NCBI GenBank assembly: GCA_016713765.1
Contig: JADJON010000003.1
Location: forward strand, 496,001-560,000
DNA length: 64,000 bases
From: Bacteroidota bacterium
GTDB taxonomy: Bacteria; Bacteroidota; Bacteroidia; AKYH767-A; 2013-40CM-41-45
Direction: 5' to 3'
Shown here: one piece after another, positions 1-9,689 of the stretch
How positions within the stretch are numbered: position 1 is the stretch's first letter
Layout: each line of letters starts with the position of its first letter
Position numbers and translations under genes: made by a program
The notes under the pieces: generated by a model
Database searches by the model: none
Told to the model about the DNA's origin: nothing
The model's input: only the letters and a program-made list of their open reading frames with translations

Positions 1-1469
1 TACACGGTTAAACGAGCTCCTTTGAGGGTGGATAGGGATGCCGGAACACGGATTCGAAAACTGCCATCATTGGGATTGGCATATATCACCAGACCATTAC
101 CATCCATTCTTGCCTCATTGGCAATGCCGGTGATTTTATCCATGCGACCGATGAAGGCATCGCCTTGCCCCCAACTCGAAGAGGTTATTCCCTGAACCTG
201 GATAGAATCATAAAAAATTCCAGAAACAATCGGAAAACCACTTATGTCAATTGCAATGGTATTGCCAAAACCGCCTGAAAAAGGCAAAACGCCGATGCAA
301 TCTCCAGATCTTGTAAATCGAGAGAGAAATAAACAATCATAACCTGGGGAAAAAAGTTGATGAGTACCGAAAGTTAGGGTATCGGTGAAACCTCCGATTA
401 TGTAGAAGGTTGAATCCGTTTCCATTGTCAGTCCGAAACCCCGTGCGTAATTAGATGCCCCGTTCCTTAACCACTGGTTGACTCCATTAGAATCAAAACA
501 CGCAATAAATACATCCTGGTAGTTAGTGCCGCCATTATAGTTTCGAATTGAATTTCCATCGGCCAACAGACTGTCATAATAGCTTCCAGAAACAAAGATT
601 GATCCTGCTGGGTCTATCTTCAGCTGACCACCTACACTTCCGCTACGGCCGGATACCAATCGTTTACCCCAGATCGGATTACCACTCAAATCGCATTTTG
701 CCAGAACAATATCCTGGGGATTGGTGCCTACCCACTCAATAGGTCCAAAAGCGGCAGTATCATTTTGCGTCTGGCCGGAACAATAGATCGAAGAACCCTG
801 TATAGCCATGGAATAGAAACGCACGGCAGAGGTAAAGTGATCTTTAACTGCCAGAACATTTCCATCTAGATCCAAAGTGATCAAATACCCCCCCTTCGAC
901 ACATTGATTGTATCAATGGTTCCCGAATTCTCACCATATACCATCCATAGGATTTTGTCGTCGTAAGTCAAAACTATAGGTCCATACTTATCGTCCATTA
1001 ATCCTCCCGCAGATTTTAACCAGAGACAATTACCCGAATAATCAAATTTAGCCAAGAATGCATCTTGCCCACCCCTTACAACCGCTTGATGAGCGTCTAC
1101 AGAGAATGGACCACCAAAAGTTCCAGAGATATAAAAACCATCATTAGAAATAGCCACAATGCTACAATCCTCGAAAACACCAGGTGCATTATACCCTCCT
1201 ATTGACCGGATCCATAGAATTTCGGACAAGGACTCATTCATAAGGCCAATGAACATGTCTCCCAAGCCATTGGATGAATATAGTGTATCCCCACCGACAA
1301 CAACACCAGTGCCCCCGTATCGGCCCGCAAATAAAATGCCGTGATCTGAATGGGCTACACTTACAGCATCATCACCATAACCCTGGATCAATGTTATGTC
1401 ACGAAGTTGTTGCGCTTTGACATCTGCTAAGATGCCGAAACATAGAAATACAATGATTATAGCTCTCAT
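1..1469 (-). CDS. Secreted repeat (beta-propeller-like) protein with T9SS sorting domain, partial
   Basis: The frame opens at an ATG (1467-1469) and stays open to the left edge, so the C-terminus is missing. The start gives a signal peptide (MRAIIIVFLCFG, then a cut near KAQQ). The body has repeated blocks of the form 'Gly-rich strand, FLAKFD/LAKCDxxGNxxW', like SBBP/propeller repeats of extracellular Bacteroidota proteins. Near the edge an NPNDGSFRI stretch begins a T9SS C-terminal domain, so the protein is probably exported across the outer membrane. It is a close tandem paralogue of the next gene upstream, which ends 13 bp before this start, so the two are probably cotranscribed. The substrate or partner is not visible from sequence. 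Confidence 0.8.
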   Translation of the reverse strand, partial: MRAIIIVFLCFGILADVKAQQLRDITLIQGYGDDAVSVAHSDHGILFAGRYGGTGVVVGGDTLYSSNGLGDMFIGLMNESLSEILWIRSIGGYNAPGVFEDCSIVAISNDGFYISGTFGGPFSVDAHQAVVRGGQDAFLAKFDYSGNCLWLKSAGGLMDDKYGPIVLTYDDKILWMVYGENSGTIDTINVSKGGYLITLDLDGNVLAVKDHFTSAVRFYSMAIQGSSIYCSGQTQNDTAAFGPIEWVGTNPQDIVLAKCDLSGNPIWGKRLVSGRSGSVGGQLKIDPAGSIFVSGSYYDSLLADGNSIRNYNGGTNYQDVFIACFDSNGVNQWLRNGASNYARGFGLTMETDSTFYIIGGFTDTLTFGTHQLFSPGYDCLFLSRFTRSGDCIGVLPFSGGFGNTIAIDISGFPIVSGIFYDSIQVQGITSSSWGQGDAFIGRMDKITGIANEARMDGNGLVIYANPNDGSFRIRVPASLSTLKGARLTV

Positions 1470-1753
1470 GGTTATTCAAGGCTTATTTCACTATCAATCT
1501 CCCTGAAAACACCCTCCCATCCTGTTCGAGCCGCAAGATATACTGACCGGGCATGGCATTGTGCAGCCGTACGATGGGCACTTCGGTATGCGAGTCAATT
1601 ATAAATTGCTCTACGAGAGCTCCCTTTGAATCGTACACAGATAAGCGCGCGCCTTCCAGGGTAGGCACGGATGCCGGAACTCGGATTGTCTTAGCCCCCT
1701 AAATACCTGGACAAATTGTAGAGAACAATTTGTATAGTAAATTTAGGGAAACG

Positions 1754-2074
1754 ATGACAAAAACCAAGCGAACATTTTCGGCAGAAGACCGGATGAGTAT
1801 TCTGCAGGAAGCAGAACGGACAGGGTTCATGGAAACCTGCCGTAAGTACAACTTATCGCCGAATCTGCTGAGTAGGTGGAAACGGAAATATCTGGCCACA
1901 GGCTCCACGGTGAGTAGCAAACCTGGGCGTAAGCCTTTGGATCCTGAACTGGTTCAGTTGCGGGAGGAGAACGAACGGCTCAAGCGTTTGGTTGCACGCC
2001 AGGCGTTGGAGCTGGAGGTGAAGACTGAGCTTTTAAAAAAAACTCCACTCCCGTCTCAACGAAGATCGAGCTGA
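1754..2074 (+). CDS. IS3-family transposase OrfA (helix-turn-helix subunit)
   Basis: This is a short basic protein with the usual IS3 OrfA layout. An N-terminal helix-turn-helix (residues about 5-50, with CRKYNLSPNLLSRWKRKY as the recognition part) is followed by a leucine-zipper-like helix (about 70-100). It binds the element's ends. The chosen ATG is at 1754; an in-frame ATG at 1730 is possible but adds only eight residues. Near its end, eight adenines (2035-2042) form an A-AAA-AAA slippery run. A -1 shift there joins this frame to orfB, the usual way IS3 elements make the OrfAB transposase. The stop (TGA 2072-2074) overlaps the orfB ATG. Confidence 0.9.
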   Translation: MTKTKRTFSAEDRMSILQEAERTGFMETCRKYNLSPNLLSRWKRKYLATGSTVSSKPGRKPLDPELVQLREENERLKRLVARQALELEVKTELLKKTPLPSQRRSS

Positions 2075-3132
2075 TGAAGCACTACTGCACAACTGTTCCT
2101 GGGAGCTCGCTTGCTAGTTGGCTGAATCTGGCCCGCAGCAGCTTCTACTACAGACCTTCCTGTGGTAAACGCGGCGTGTTGCCCAGCCTATCGACCTTGC
2201 GGAACGGACAGCCGGTGAGCAACGAATCCGTCGTGGAGGAGATCAAGGGCATCCTGCAGGGGCCCTATACTGCTTATGGCTACCATCAAACCGCCGTCGG
2301 GCTCAAAGAGTTGGGCTACCGGATCAACCACAAAAAGGTCTACCGGTTGATGAAGGAACACGCCCTGCTGTTGGGAAGCAAGATCAAGACCCGGGGCAAG
2401 CGTCAGTTCGTAAAGTTCCGGCGGATCCATACACGCCGACCGATGGAGCACATCTGTCTGGACATAAAGTATGTTTGGGTGCAGGGTGATGGACGTTGGT
2501 ATTATCTGCTCTCCATTCTTGATGTTTACAGCCGCTTCATCCTGATCTGGACCTTCCAGCCCAACCTGCGCCAACACGACGTAATCCGGCTGATGCGAAA
2601 ACTGCATCTGATGCACAACCTTAAGAGTGTAACCATCCGTAACGACAACGGATCACAGTTCATCGCTCATAAGGTCCGTGAGTACCTCCGTCAGTTGGAG
2701 GCCAATCAGGAGTTTACGCACGTATCGACCCCGGAGGAAAACTCCTACATCGAGTCATTCCACAGCATCTTGCAGCGGGAACTGATCGACCGCTATGAAT
2801 TCGAAAGTTACTACGAGGCCAAGATCCACTTGGGAAAATACATGTGGTGGTACAACTACCTGCGCCGTCATGGCAGCATTGGAAACATCACTCCGAGCAG
2901 GAAATGGGCGCAGGGTATGACCGGAGCGACCGTTAAGCAACTGAAAGAGGCAGACGAGCTGCTCCTGTCAAGGCCGGCAAATACCGCCGGATTAGAGGTG
3001 AATCATTTGCCGCCCGGCCTGAGCCTTGACAGGGGCAGTTCGGCGGCCTATCTTCACTTAACGGGCGAGCAGGTCAACCAACAACACTACACAGAATTAA
3101 ACCAAAAAATTGTCCGAAGAATAGGGGTCTGA
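2074..3132 (+). CDS. IS3-family transposase OrfB (DDE integrase catalytic subunit)
   Basis: This 352-residue frame has an N-terminal HTH_21-like region (YTAYGYHQTAVGLKELGYRINHKKVYRLM) and a retroviral-type integrase core. The acidic triad is visible as D in CLDIKYVW, D in RNDNGSQF and E in NSYIESFHS. The GSIGNITPSRKW segment near the end is typical of the family. It catalyses strand cleavage and transfer, normally as the OrfAB fusion made by -1 frameshifting at 2035-2042. The extreme C-terminus runs to within 4 bp of the right inverted repeat end. The frame looks intact. Confidence 0.93.
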   Translation: MKHYCTTVPGSSLASWLNLARSSFYYRPSCGKRGVLPSLSTLRNGQPVSNESVVEEIKGILQGPYTAYGYHQTAVGLKELGYRINHKKVYRLMKEHALLLGSKIKTRGKRQFVKFRRIHTRRPMEHICLDIKYVWVQGDGRWYYLLSILDVYSRFILIWTFQPNLRQHDVIRLMRKLHLMHNLKSVTIRNDNGSQFIAHKVREYLRQLEANQEFTHVSTPEENSYIESFHSILQRELIDRYEFESYYEAKIHLGKYMWWYNYLRRHGSIGNITPSRKWAQGMTGATVKQLKEADELLLSRPANTAGLEVNHLPPGLSLDRGSSAAYLHLTGEQVNQQHYTELNQKIVRRIGV

Positions 3133-4551
3133 GACAGGATCCGAAAACTGCCATCATTGGGGTTGGCATATATCACCAAACCATTACCATCCATTCTTGC
3201 CTCATTGGCAATACCGGTGATCTTATCCATGCGACCGATGAAGGCATCGCGTTGGCCCCAACTCGTATAGGTTATTCCCTGAACCTGGATAGAATCATAG
3301 AAAGCACCTGAAATTATTGGAAACCCGCTAATGTCAAAAGTGACTGAGTAACCACTACTATTCGCGAATGCTGAACTCCCCATACACTCGCCATCTATTC
3401 TAAAGCGAGAAATAAACAATGAACCGGAGCTAGAGGAAAACAGTTGATGAATGCCCATTGTAAGGGTATCAGAAAATCTACCGATAACATAAAATGTTGA
3501 ATCGGTATCCATATTTAATCCAAACCCCCAAGAGTACCTCGATGCTCCGTTTATCAACCAGAGGTTGGTTCCGTTACTATCAAAACGCGCAACAAAAACA
3601 TCTTCCGAGTTCGAGCCGGTAACCCTGTTACCATCTACTGAAAGGCTATCGTAGTAACCCCCAGTTACGTATAAACTACCCTCATCATCTACTTCTAGTT
3701 CACAGGCACCACTGCCACTTCTGCCCGAGACCAATTGTCTGGCCCATATGGGATTACCATTTAAATCGCACTTTGCCAGAACAATATCTTGCATGTTATT
3801 GCCTACCCATTGAATAGACCCAAACGCGGATGAATCATTCTCGGTCTGGCCGGAACAATAGATCGATGAGCCCTGTATAGCCATTGAATAAAAACGCACT
3901 GAAGTGGTAAAATGATCTCTAACTGCCAACACACTCCCATCAATATCCAAGGTAACCAAATACCCACCCTTCGATACATTAAACGTATCAATGGTTCCCG
4001 AATTCTCCCCATATACCATCCACAGGATTTTATTATCGGCAGTCAAAACAGCAGGCCCTCCTCGATCATTCATTACTCCTCCTGCGGATTTTAACCAGAG
4101 ACAATTACCCGAATAATCGAATTTGGCCAAGAATGCATCCTCACCCCCCCTTACTAATGCTTGATGAGCGTCGATTGAGTATGGGCCACCAAACCTACCA
4201 GAGACATAAAATCCGTCATCAGAAACTGCGGCTACAAAACAACCTTCCAAATCACTGGGATTATTATATCCTCCTATGGATCTTATCCAAATTATATCAC
4301 TTAAAGACTCATTCATAAGTCCAATAAACATGTCGCCCAAGCCATTGGAGGGATAGATTGAATCTCCACCCACAACAACACCAGTGCCTCCGTATCGACC
4401 CGCAAACAAAATACCATGATCGGAATGCGCTATATTTACAAAATCGTCACCGTAACTTTGAATCAATGTTACGTCACGAAGTTGTTGCGCTTTGAGATCT
4501 GCGAAAACACTGAAACATAGAAGTAATATTACTATTGTTTTCATTGGCCTG

Positions 4552-6909
4552 TTATTTAACAATATATACGGGCAAACACCAATTCATATCGCTCGTTTCT
4601 ATGCGAATCAGATAAGCTCCTGCTTGAATTGAAATAAGGTCAAGGATTTGCATTTCATTCTTCATTTCTTCTTCCAAAATCAACTGACCCTCCATTGACA
4701 GCAATTTAAGCAGATAGCGCATATCCGGCCCGTATTCGGGAACTACGACGCTCACTTGGCGAGTTGCAGGATTAGGAAAGCAGCGAACGGTTACTGAATT
4801 ACTCCTTGAATCAACCAGGAGCACTATTTCATTATTGTTTTCCTGATAATTCAATTCGTTAGAATTTTCGTGACTGCTGTGTCTAAAGCCGGAATAATCG
4901 TTACAGTCCGGCCACACAGCTTGTATGCCGGCATCAAATACGCAACCGTTCATCGCGAAGAAGCCTTCCTTGATCTCTATACTCTCCCTTGCCCTGACTG
5001 TCATAGAGCCATAAATCTCATTCGTTCCTTCAAAATTAACCCTCGCCCACGCTTGCTCGCTTATCGTTTCGGTCGACAAAACCGTTTGTGTTACGGTAGA
5101 AGCATACTTAGGAGTTGCGCCGGGTAGTGTGAATTGAATGTTAGCAGAAACCGGTTGGCCTTGAAGAGTTCCTTCCTCAACAGTTTTATAACCAGGCGCG
5201 GTTACCCGAACTTGTGTGATGAATTCATTTAATCCAGGAGTGTGGTAATTAAAGGGAACTAAAACATAATCCCCATTAGAGTCAGAAAAAGTATGGGTCC
5301 AATAATAGTGAAAAATATCTCCATCGGAAGGATCTTGTTCGGTGTATAAATAATTCGCCGCCGCTATTACAGCCCCGGCTATTGGTCTTCCTTCACTGTC
5401 GCGACAAGTGCCGGTAACCGCTCCTGTCAAGCCCGGATTGGATATGTGATTCAGATAGGGGTCGTAATAATGATCACTCAGTGTTACGGTGTTGGGTGGG
5501 TTGATGCTACATGGAGCGGTAGCCGTCCACGGGAAGGTCTGTAAGGTCGAACATGCCGGCTGCTTCATTAACAGATTGTAGCCCCAAGTCGGGTCGGGAT
5601 CACCGGACATAAGAAAGGCCCATGATCGGCGGGAGTGGTCCAAATTCGCCTGGCCCGGAGGCACTTGGAGTGAACAGTCAGGAGGGGTGTAGCCGTTCTC
5701 GAAGCTGTCCTGAAACCCCCACCATGCATAGCCGGACGGGCCACAATCCCGGATGATCGGTAGCAAATCTTGCATGAATGCGTTCAGGTCACTGTAGTCT
5801 CCAAAAGTGCCACAATCCCAACTTCCGGAATCATCGCTGGACGTAAATCCCGTCTCTTCCAATATCCAGGGTCGCTCCAGATAAGTGCTGGCCCAGTAGA
5901 TCTGATCCATCATTCGGTCGATTGCATGTTGCATAACATCTTCCTGGATATTCACACCATAATCATACTGCCATTGCGGTTCCGGGTAGATATGCAAGGA
6001 AACAAAATCCGTTTTCATCACACCGGGATCCCATGTCCGGGTGGTACCCGCGTGCCCTAAGCCAATTGTGATCAGGTGGTTCGTGTCGCTTTGTTCTTTG
6101 ATGGCGTCATACAATTGACCACTGAAATCACAAACCTCATTTTTTTTGCGATTCCAAAGGTCGTTATCATTGTCTTTATAGTTCGGTTCATTGTCCAAAT
6201 CATACGCCATAATCGCCGTGTTGGTGGCTAAGTAACCGGTCATGACCTTCAAAAAGGCCTTATAGTCATCGACCGCTGTTTGATTGGGTTGTCCAAACCC
6301 ACCCCTGAAGAGGTCAAACCCGTCTGCTGTGAGCAGGATTACCCGCAAGTCCTCACGATCAGCTACTTCAATCACATCTTCGAGCATTTGTAAAAAGATC
6401 GCCATCTGAGGATTGGATGGCAGATCATAAGGCGCCTGTATCGCATAGCACTTATTATTCTTCGCGTTTAAAGAAATATTCTGATTCCAGCCGGAAAGAA
6501 ACCAATCAAATGAAAATACCGAATTGCCAATAACTCCATTACAGGGGTGACAATAGCTTCCCTGACCAGTGGTACATGGGGGAGTATTGTACCTTTTTAA
6601 CTCGGTAATAAGTCGGATTGAATTGAAACCCAATCCCCGGATCGCTGCAAAATCCTGGCGAATCTGGTCTAAGCCATCCGGATTTTCCAAATGACGATAC
6701 TGGCCATATTGCGGCCACGGGCCTACCCACATGTCGCTATTGGAGTTAACTGGGAAGGAATTATATCCGGGTGAAATGGAGTAATTCATGATTTTTGGGA
6801 AAAATCGACTTCCATCTCGATCATAAAACTGTTTTCCCTTTATGGTGACATACTGACCATTGCCCGTATGCGCTATTGAAATTAGTATAAAAAGCCACAG
6901 CGCTCGCAT
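4552..6909 (-). CDS. Secreted GH5-like glycoside hydrolase with T9SS sorting domain
   Basis: A 785-residue exported protein. Residues 1-18 form a signal peptide. Residues about 20-440 look like a (beta/alpha)8 glycosidase of the GH5/cellulase type: YDLDNEPN holds the likely acid/base Glu241, and WILEETGF holds the likely nucleophile (Glu351 or Glu352). A carboxypeptidase-regulatory-like beta-sandwich follows (about 495-600, GAVTGTCRDSEGRPIAGAVI). The end is a T9SS sorting domain (CFPNPATRQVSV to the C-terminal VYIVK). It probably cuts a beta-linked polysaccharide outside the cell; the substrate cannot be read from sequence. It lies 40 bp after the SprB-type adhesin and 7 bp before the propeller paralogue, so a cotranscribed surface/secreted cluster is likely. 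Confidence 0.85.
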   Translation of the reverse strand: MRALWLFILISIAHTGNGQYVTIKGKQFYDRDGSRFFPKIMNYSISPGYNSFPVNSNSDMWVGPWPQYGQYRHLENPDGLDQIRQDFAAIRGLGFNSIRLITELKRYNTPPCTTGQGSYCHPCNGVIGNSVFSFDWFLSGWNQNISLNAKNNKCYAIQAPYDLPSNPQMAIFLQMLEDVIEVADREDLRVILLTADGFDLFRGGFGQPNQTAVDDYKAFLKVMTGYLATNTAIMAYDLDNEPNYKDNDNDLWNRKKNEVCDFSGQLYDAIKEQSDTNHLITIGLGHAGTTRTWDPGVMKTDFVSLHIYPEPQWQYDYGVNIQEDVMQHAIDRMMDQIYWASTYLERPWILEETGFTSSDDSGSWDCGTFGDYSDLNAFMQDLLPIIRDCGPSGYAWWGFQDSFENGYTPPDCSLQVPPGQANLDHSRRSWAFLMSGDPDPTWGYNLLMKQPACSTLQTFPWTATAPCSINPPNTVTLSDHYYDPYLNHISNPGLTGAVTGTCRDSEGRPIAGAVIAAANYLYTEQDPSDGDIFHYYWTHTFSDSNGDYVLVPFNYHTPGLNEFITQVRVTAPGYKTVEEGTLQGQPVSANIQFTLPGATPKYASTVTQTVLSTETISEQAWARVNFEGTNEIYGSMTVRARESIEIKEGFFAMNGCVFDAGIQAVWPDCNDYSGFRHSSHENSNELNYQENNNEIVLLVDSRSNSVTVRCFPNPATRQVSVVVPEYGPDMRYLLKLLSMEGQLILEEEMKNEMQILDLISIQAGAYLIRIETSDMNWCLPVYIVK

Positions 6910-6948
6910 TATCTTGTCTTTGAAAAGTTTGTATACTGTTAAGTAGAA

Positions 6949-8928
6949 CTATTTGCGGTCTGCCACCAACTGTTCCTCCAGTGAAGAAACTTTCTTTTCC
7001 AGGAGAATTACGTATAGTACCAACTCTTCCATCTTCTCCAGCATTTTGGCCTGCATGAAACCAACATCCAAGCCTTCTGACTTAATCGTTCTTGCAGACG
7101 GCAGGCCGGGTAGTTTCCGGTTTTCCGAAACATACCTTTCCACCTCTTTCAAACTCATGAGGGAGTAGCCGGGATCAAAAACATAATCCGGCCAGTTACC
7201 TGGAAGATCTACCCGTAGTTTTTCGGTACGAATACCCTGGGCTACATAGAGCCGATAACCAGTACTTCCAGTATAGGGAGTTGGGTCAATTCCAACTCCA
7301 ATTATTGAGTTTGTCCCACCCAGCTGCACATTACCGCCATTCGGACCTGTGCAGATGAAGGCATCCCTGCCACAATAATAGTTCACTAACAGGCGATTGG
7401 AATTAGGTGTTTGCGGAGCGCCAACCACGTCTATGAACGAGTTCGTGCCATCAAAACCCATTTCCATAACTCCAATCCCACTACCAGCCGAAAAATTTCC
7501 GTAAAGCTGTAGCGATCCCTGAAATTGATAGTTCGTCGGAACGTTCAGTACGGGATTGGCAGGACGTGATCGAACTGATACTCTCATCCGGATCTTGCCC
7601 GAAACCGAAAAGACCCACCCCGTTTTGTGAGGATGTACGATAACCCATGAGTCTGCGACCACCCAACGATAAGTTCTGCTGAATGTTAAGACTATCGACG
7701 ACAAGACCAGATTGAATTGCTACACCTCCGGCTCCCCGGATGCGAATGCGTTCAGCGTTATTGGTCTTGAGGATCAGGCTGGTACTGTCTGTTGTACCCA
7801 GGAACTCCGATGAAGAGTCGATTCCGCCATTCCCCGTCATCGTCCAATCATCCCGGTCCGGCTCCGTCAAGTCGATCTTGACGTCGGGTTTGGTGCAACC
7901 GTTGGCATCCGTAACCAGCACCGAGTAGGTGCCGGCCATGAGGTTGGAGAGGTTCTGGGTGTTCTGACCGGTGTTCCAGGAATAGGTGTACGGCATCACC
8001 CCGCCGGTGACCGTGGTGGTCACACTGCCGTTGGAACAGTTGTAACAGGTCGTGTGGTGGCCGTTGGGGTAGGTCGGGGCTGTCAATTCCACCTCGATTG
8101 AACCGGGTTGCGTGAGCGTGATACTGGCCGTTACGCCAACACCGTTCAGGTCCTTGACCAGCACCGTGTACTCGCCGGCTTTCAGGTCTGCCAGGTCCTG
8201 TGTGAAATTTCCATTACTCCATTGATAGGTATAAGGCGCAACACCGCCGGAAACCGTCAGGTCAATGGCGCCATCATCGCTGCTCTTGCAACTGAGGTTG
8301 TACCCGTTGTGCAGGGGGCTGGTGATGCTGACAATATGCAAAGGCGTGGGCTGCGTCAGGTTGGTGGACAGTTGCAACTGGCACTGGTTGACATCCCGGA
8401 CAATCACCGAATACGATCCGCTCGGCAGGTCGTGATTCGTCTCCGTCTCGGCTCCATTGCTCCACTGATAGGTATAGGGCGTCGCGCCGCCGCCGATGAC
8501 AGCGGTGATCCAGCCGTCGGCAGCCCCTTGCGCGGAAACGTTGAACCCGCCACCATAAGTCGAAACATCAAGTGAACCGGTCAGGGCCTCCGAGGCAATC
8601 AGCGTATAGCTCTTGGTGATGGTGTCCTGCGCAGCATCAATAACGGAAATGGAATATGTACCGGCTGCCAGGTTGGGAATGGTCTTCGTGTATGCACCCG
8701 TTGACCACTGAAAAGAATAGGGTGGCTGTCCGCCAACGATGATCGCCTCCAGGGTACCATCACTGGCTCCGTTGCAACTCACATGGTATCCACCATTAAA
8801 CACGGAAGGGTTAAATGTCACATCCAAGGATTGTCCGGAGATTCCGAGGGACAACAGCAATAACACAAGCGAAAATCCCCCCCCCTTAAAATATTCGAAA
8901 AATGAAGTTTATTCGTATTTGTTTTCAT
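6949..8928 (-). CDS. SprB-repeat surface adhesin with S74-tail-like C-terminus, two frame disruptions
   Basis: Four SprB repeats of about 70-80 residues (each with a GGxxPYTYQWSNG-type core and AGTYSVxVxDxNGC-type end) are followed by a region that ends like Bacteroidota tail-fibre/S74-like proteins (KLPGLPSA, then FMQAKMLEKMEEL and a coiled coil). The reading frame changes between about 7560 and 7600: FGFGQDPDES is in one frame and RPANPVLNVPTNYQF in another. The 5' end is also out of frame. The natural ATG (8926-8928) would give a good signal peptide only if the G9 tract at 8877-8885 had ten Gs; otherwise the frame opens at a GTG (8864-8866). The protein probably acts in adhesion or gliding-type surface contact. 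It may be phase variable, decayed or mis-assembled. Confidence 0.75.
8877..8885 (-). repeat. Poly-G tract (9 G on the coding strand) at the start of the adhesin gene
   Basis: Nine consecutive C on the plus strand, that is G9 on the coding strand, lie about 15 codons after the natural ATG at 8928. With nine Gs translation ends after about 36 codons. With ten Gs the ATG enters the LVLLLLSLGISGQ signal-peptide frame and the SprB repeats. Tracts like this mutate by slipped-strand mispairing. Confidence 0.8.
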
Positions 8929-9050
8929 GGCATCGGTTTAAAATCGTTAGCAATATCAAAGGATAATAATGAATTTTAAAAATGCAAATGTTTCGGAAAA
9001 TTTAACGAAGCACACGCCTGACTTTTCTACACTTGTATACTTATTCATCT

Positions 9051-9058
9051 TATTTTTG
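9051..9058 (+). promoter_or_regulatory. Bacteroidota -7 promoter element before the DHFR-like gene
   Basis: TATTTTTG matches the TAnnTTTG consensus 36 bp upstream of the ATG at 9095. A TTG lies at 9033-9035 but is closer than the usual 19-21 bp spacing. The rest of 8929-9094 is AT-rich and holds no gene that I can see. Confidence 0.4.
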
Positions 9059-9094
9059 GGATAAACACAATCTAACCCGACACTTTACTACCTC

Positions 9095-9634
9095 ATGCAC
9101 GCACGCTCCACACACCTCTTCATCGCCGCTTCCCTCGACGGTTTCATCGCGGATGCGAACGACGATCTCAGCTTTCTAAGCAAAGTGGAAGCGCCCGGGG
9201 AGGATTATGGATATACCGCTTTCATGGAGAAGGTGGACACGGTGGTGATGGGTCGTCGCACCTATGATAAGGTCATGAGCATGGGCATTCCGTTTCCGCA
9301 TGCGGACCGTTCCTGCTACGTCATCACGCGCACGCCTCGCGCGGCGATCGGGCGAACGATTTTCCATACCGGCGATCCCGCGGCACTCATCCGGGAACTG
9401 CGGGCCAAGCCGGGAGGTATCATCTTCGTGGACGGAGGCGCGCAGGTCGTGAACCGGTTGTTGCAGGAACGCATGATCGACGGCATCACGCTGTCGATCA
9501 TTCCCGTCCTGCTCGGCGACGGTATACGGCTCTTTTCCGAGGGGGGATTGATGCAGGACCTGGAGCTCCTGGACCATCGCGCCTATCCCTCGGGACTGGT
9601 ACAGCTCCGTTACCGGATCAAGCCGGGCAGTTGA
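9095..9634 (+). CDS. Dihydrofolate reductase family protein (RibD C-terminal-like)
   Basis: At 179 residues this has the usual length for the family. The start LFIAASLDGFIADANDDLSFL, the DTVVMGRRTYDKV motif and the end IIPVLLGDGIRLFSEGG are diagnostic of the DHFR/RibD reductase superfamily. Members reduce pteridine- or pyrimidine-type substrates with NADPH; which substrate this one uses is not clear. The stop is 55 bp before the PhyH-family gene on the same strand, so the two may be cotranscribed. No signal peptide; cytoplasmic. Confidence 0.9.
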   Translation: MHARSTHLFIAASLDGFIADANDDLSFLSKVEAPGEDYGYTAFMEKVDTVVMGRRTYDKVMSMGIPFPHADRSCYVITRTPRAAIGRTIFHTGDPAALIRELRAKPGGIIFVDGGAQVVNRLLQERMIDGITLSIIPVLLGDGIRLFSEGGLMQDLELLDHRAYPSGLVQLRYRIKPGS

Positions 9635-9689
9635 TGCGACTTCCAGCTCCGGCTTAGGTAAAGCGCCGCTCAAACACTACCTTGACACG

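Larger units (their letters stand above)
1687..3136 (+). mobile_element. Complete IS3-family insertion sequence (1450 bp) with GGAT target duplication
   Basis: The left end TGTCTTAGCCCCCTA and the reverse complement of the right end, TGTCTCAGACCCCTA, form imperfect terminal inverted repeats starting TG and ending CA. The 4-bp direct repeat GGAT flanks both ends (1683-1686 and 3137-3140). Two overlapping frames (orfA, orfB) fill the element. The uninterrupted paralogue at 1-75 shows the empty-site sequence, so the boundaries are well supported. The element lies on the plus strand, against its minus-strand host gene. Intact ends and intact frames suggest a recent and possibly active insertion. 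Confidence 0.93.
1483..4544 (-). pseudogene. Paralogous secreted repeat protein interrupted by an IS3-family element in its sorting domain
   Basis: This gene reads from an ATG at 4544 (signal peptide MKTIVILLLCFSVFA) through about 470 residues similar to the gene at 1-1469. It then breaks at 3137-3140, inside the T9SS C-terminal domain just after NPNDGSFRI. The rest of that domain, ending RLIVK and stop, lies beyond the insertion at 1483-1686. Removing 1687-3136 and one GGAT copy restores a frame that matches the intact paralogue at about 41-75. As it stands the product would end in element-derived residues and lack most of the sorting signal, so it would probably not be anchored or exported normally. 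An in-frame start at 4562 would overlap the upstream gene; the ATG at 4544 fits the signal peptide and the paralogue better. Confidence 0.85.
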
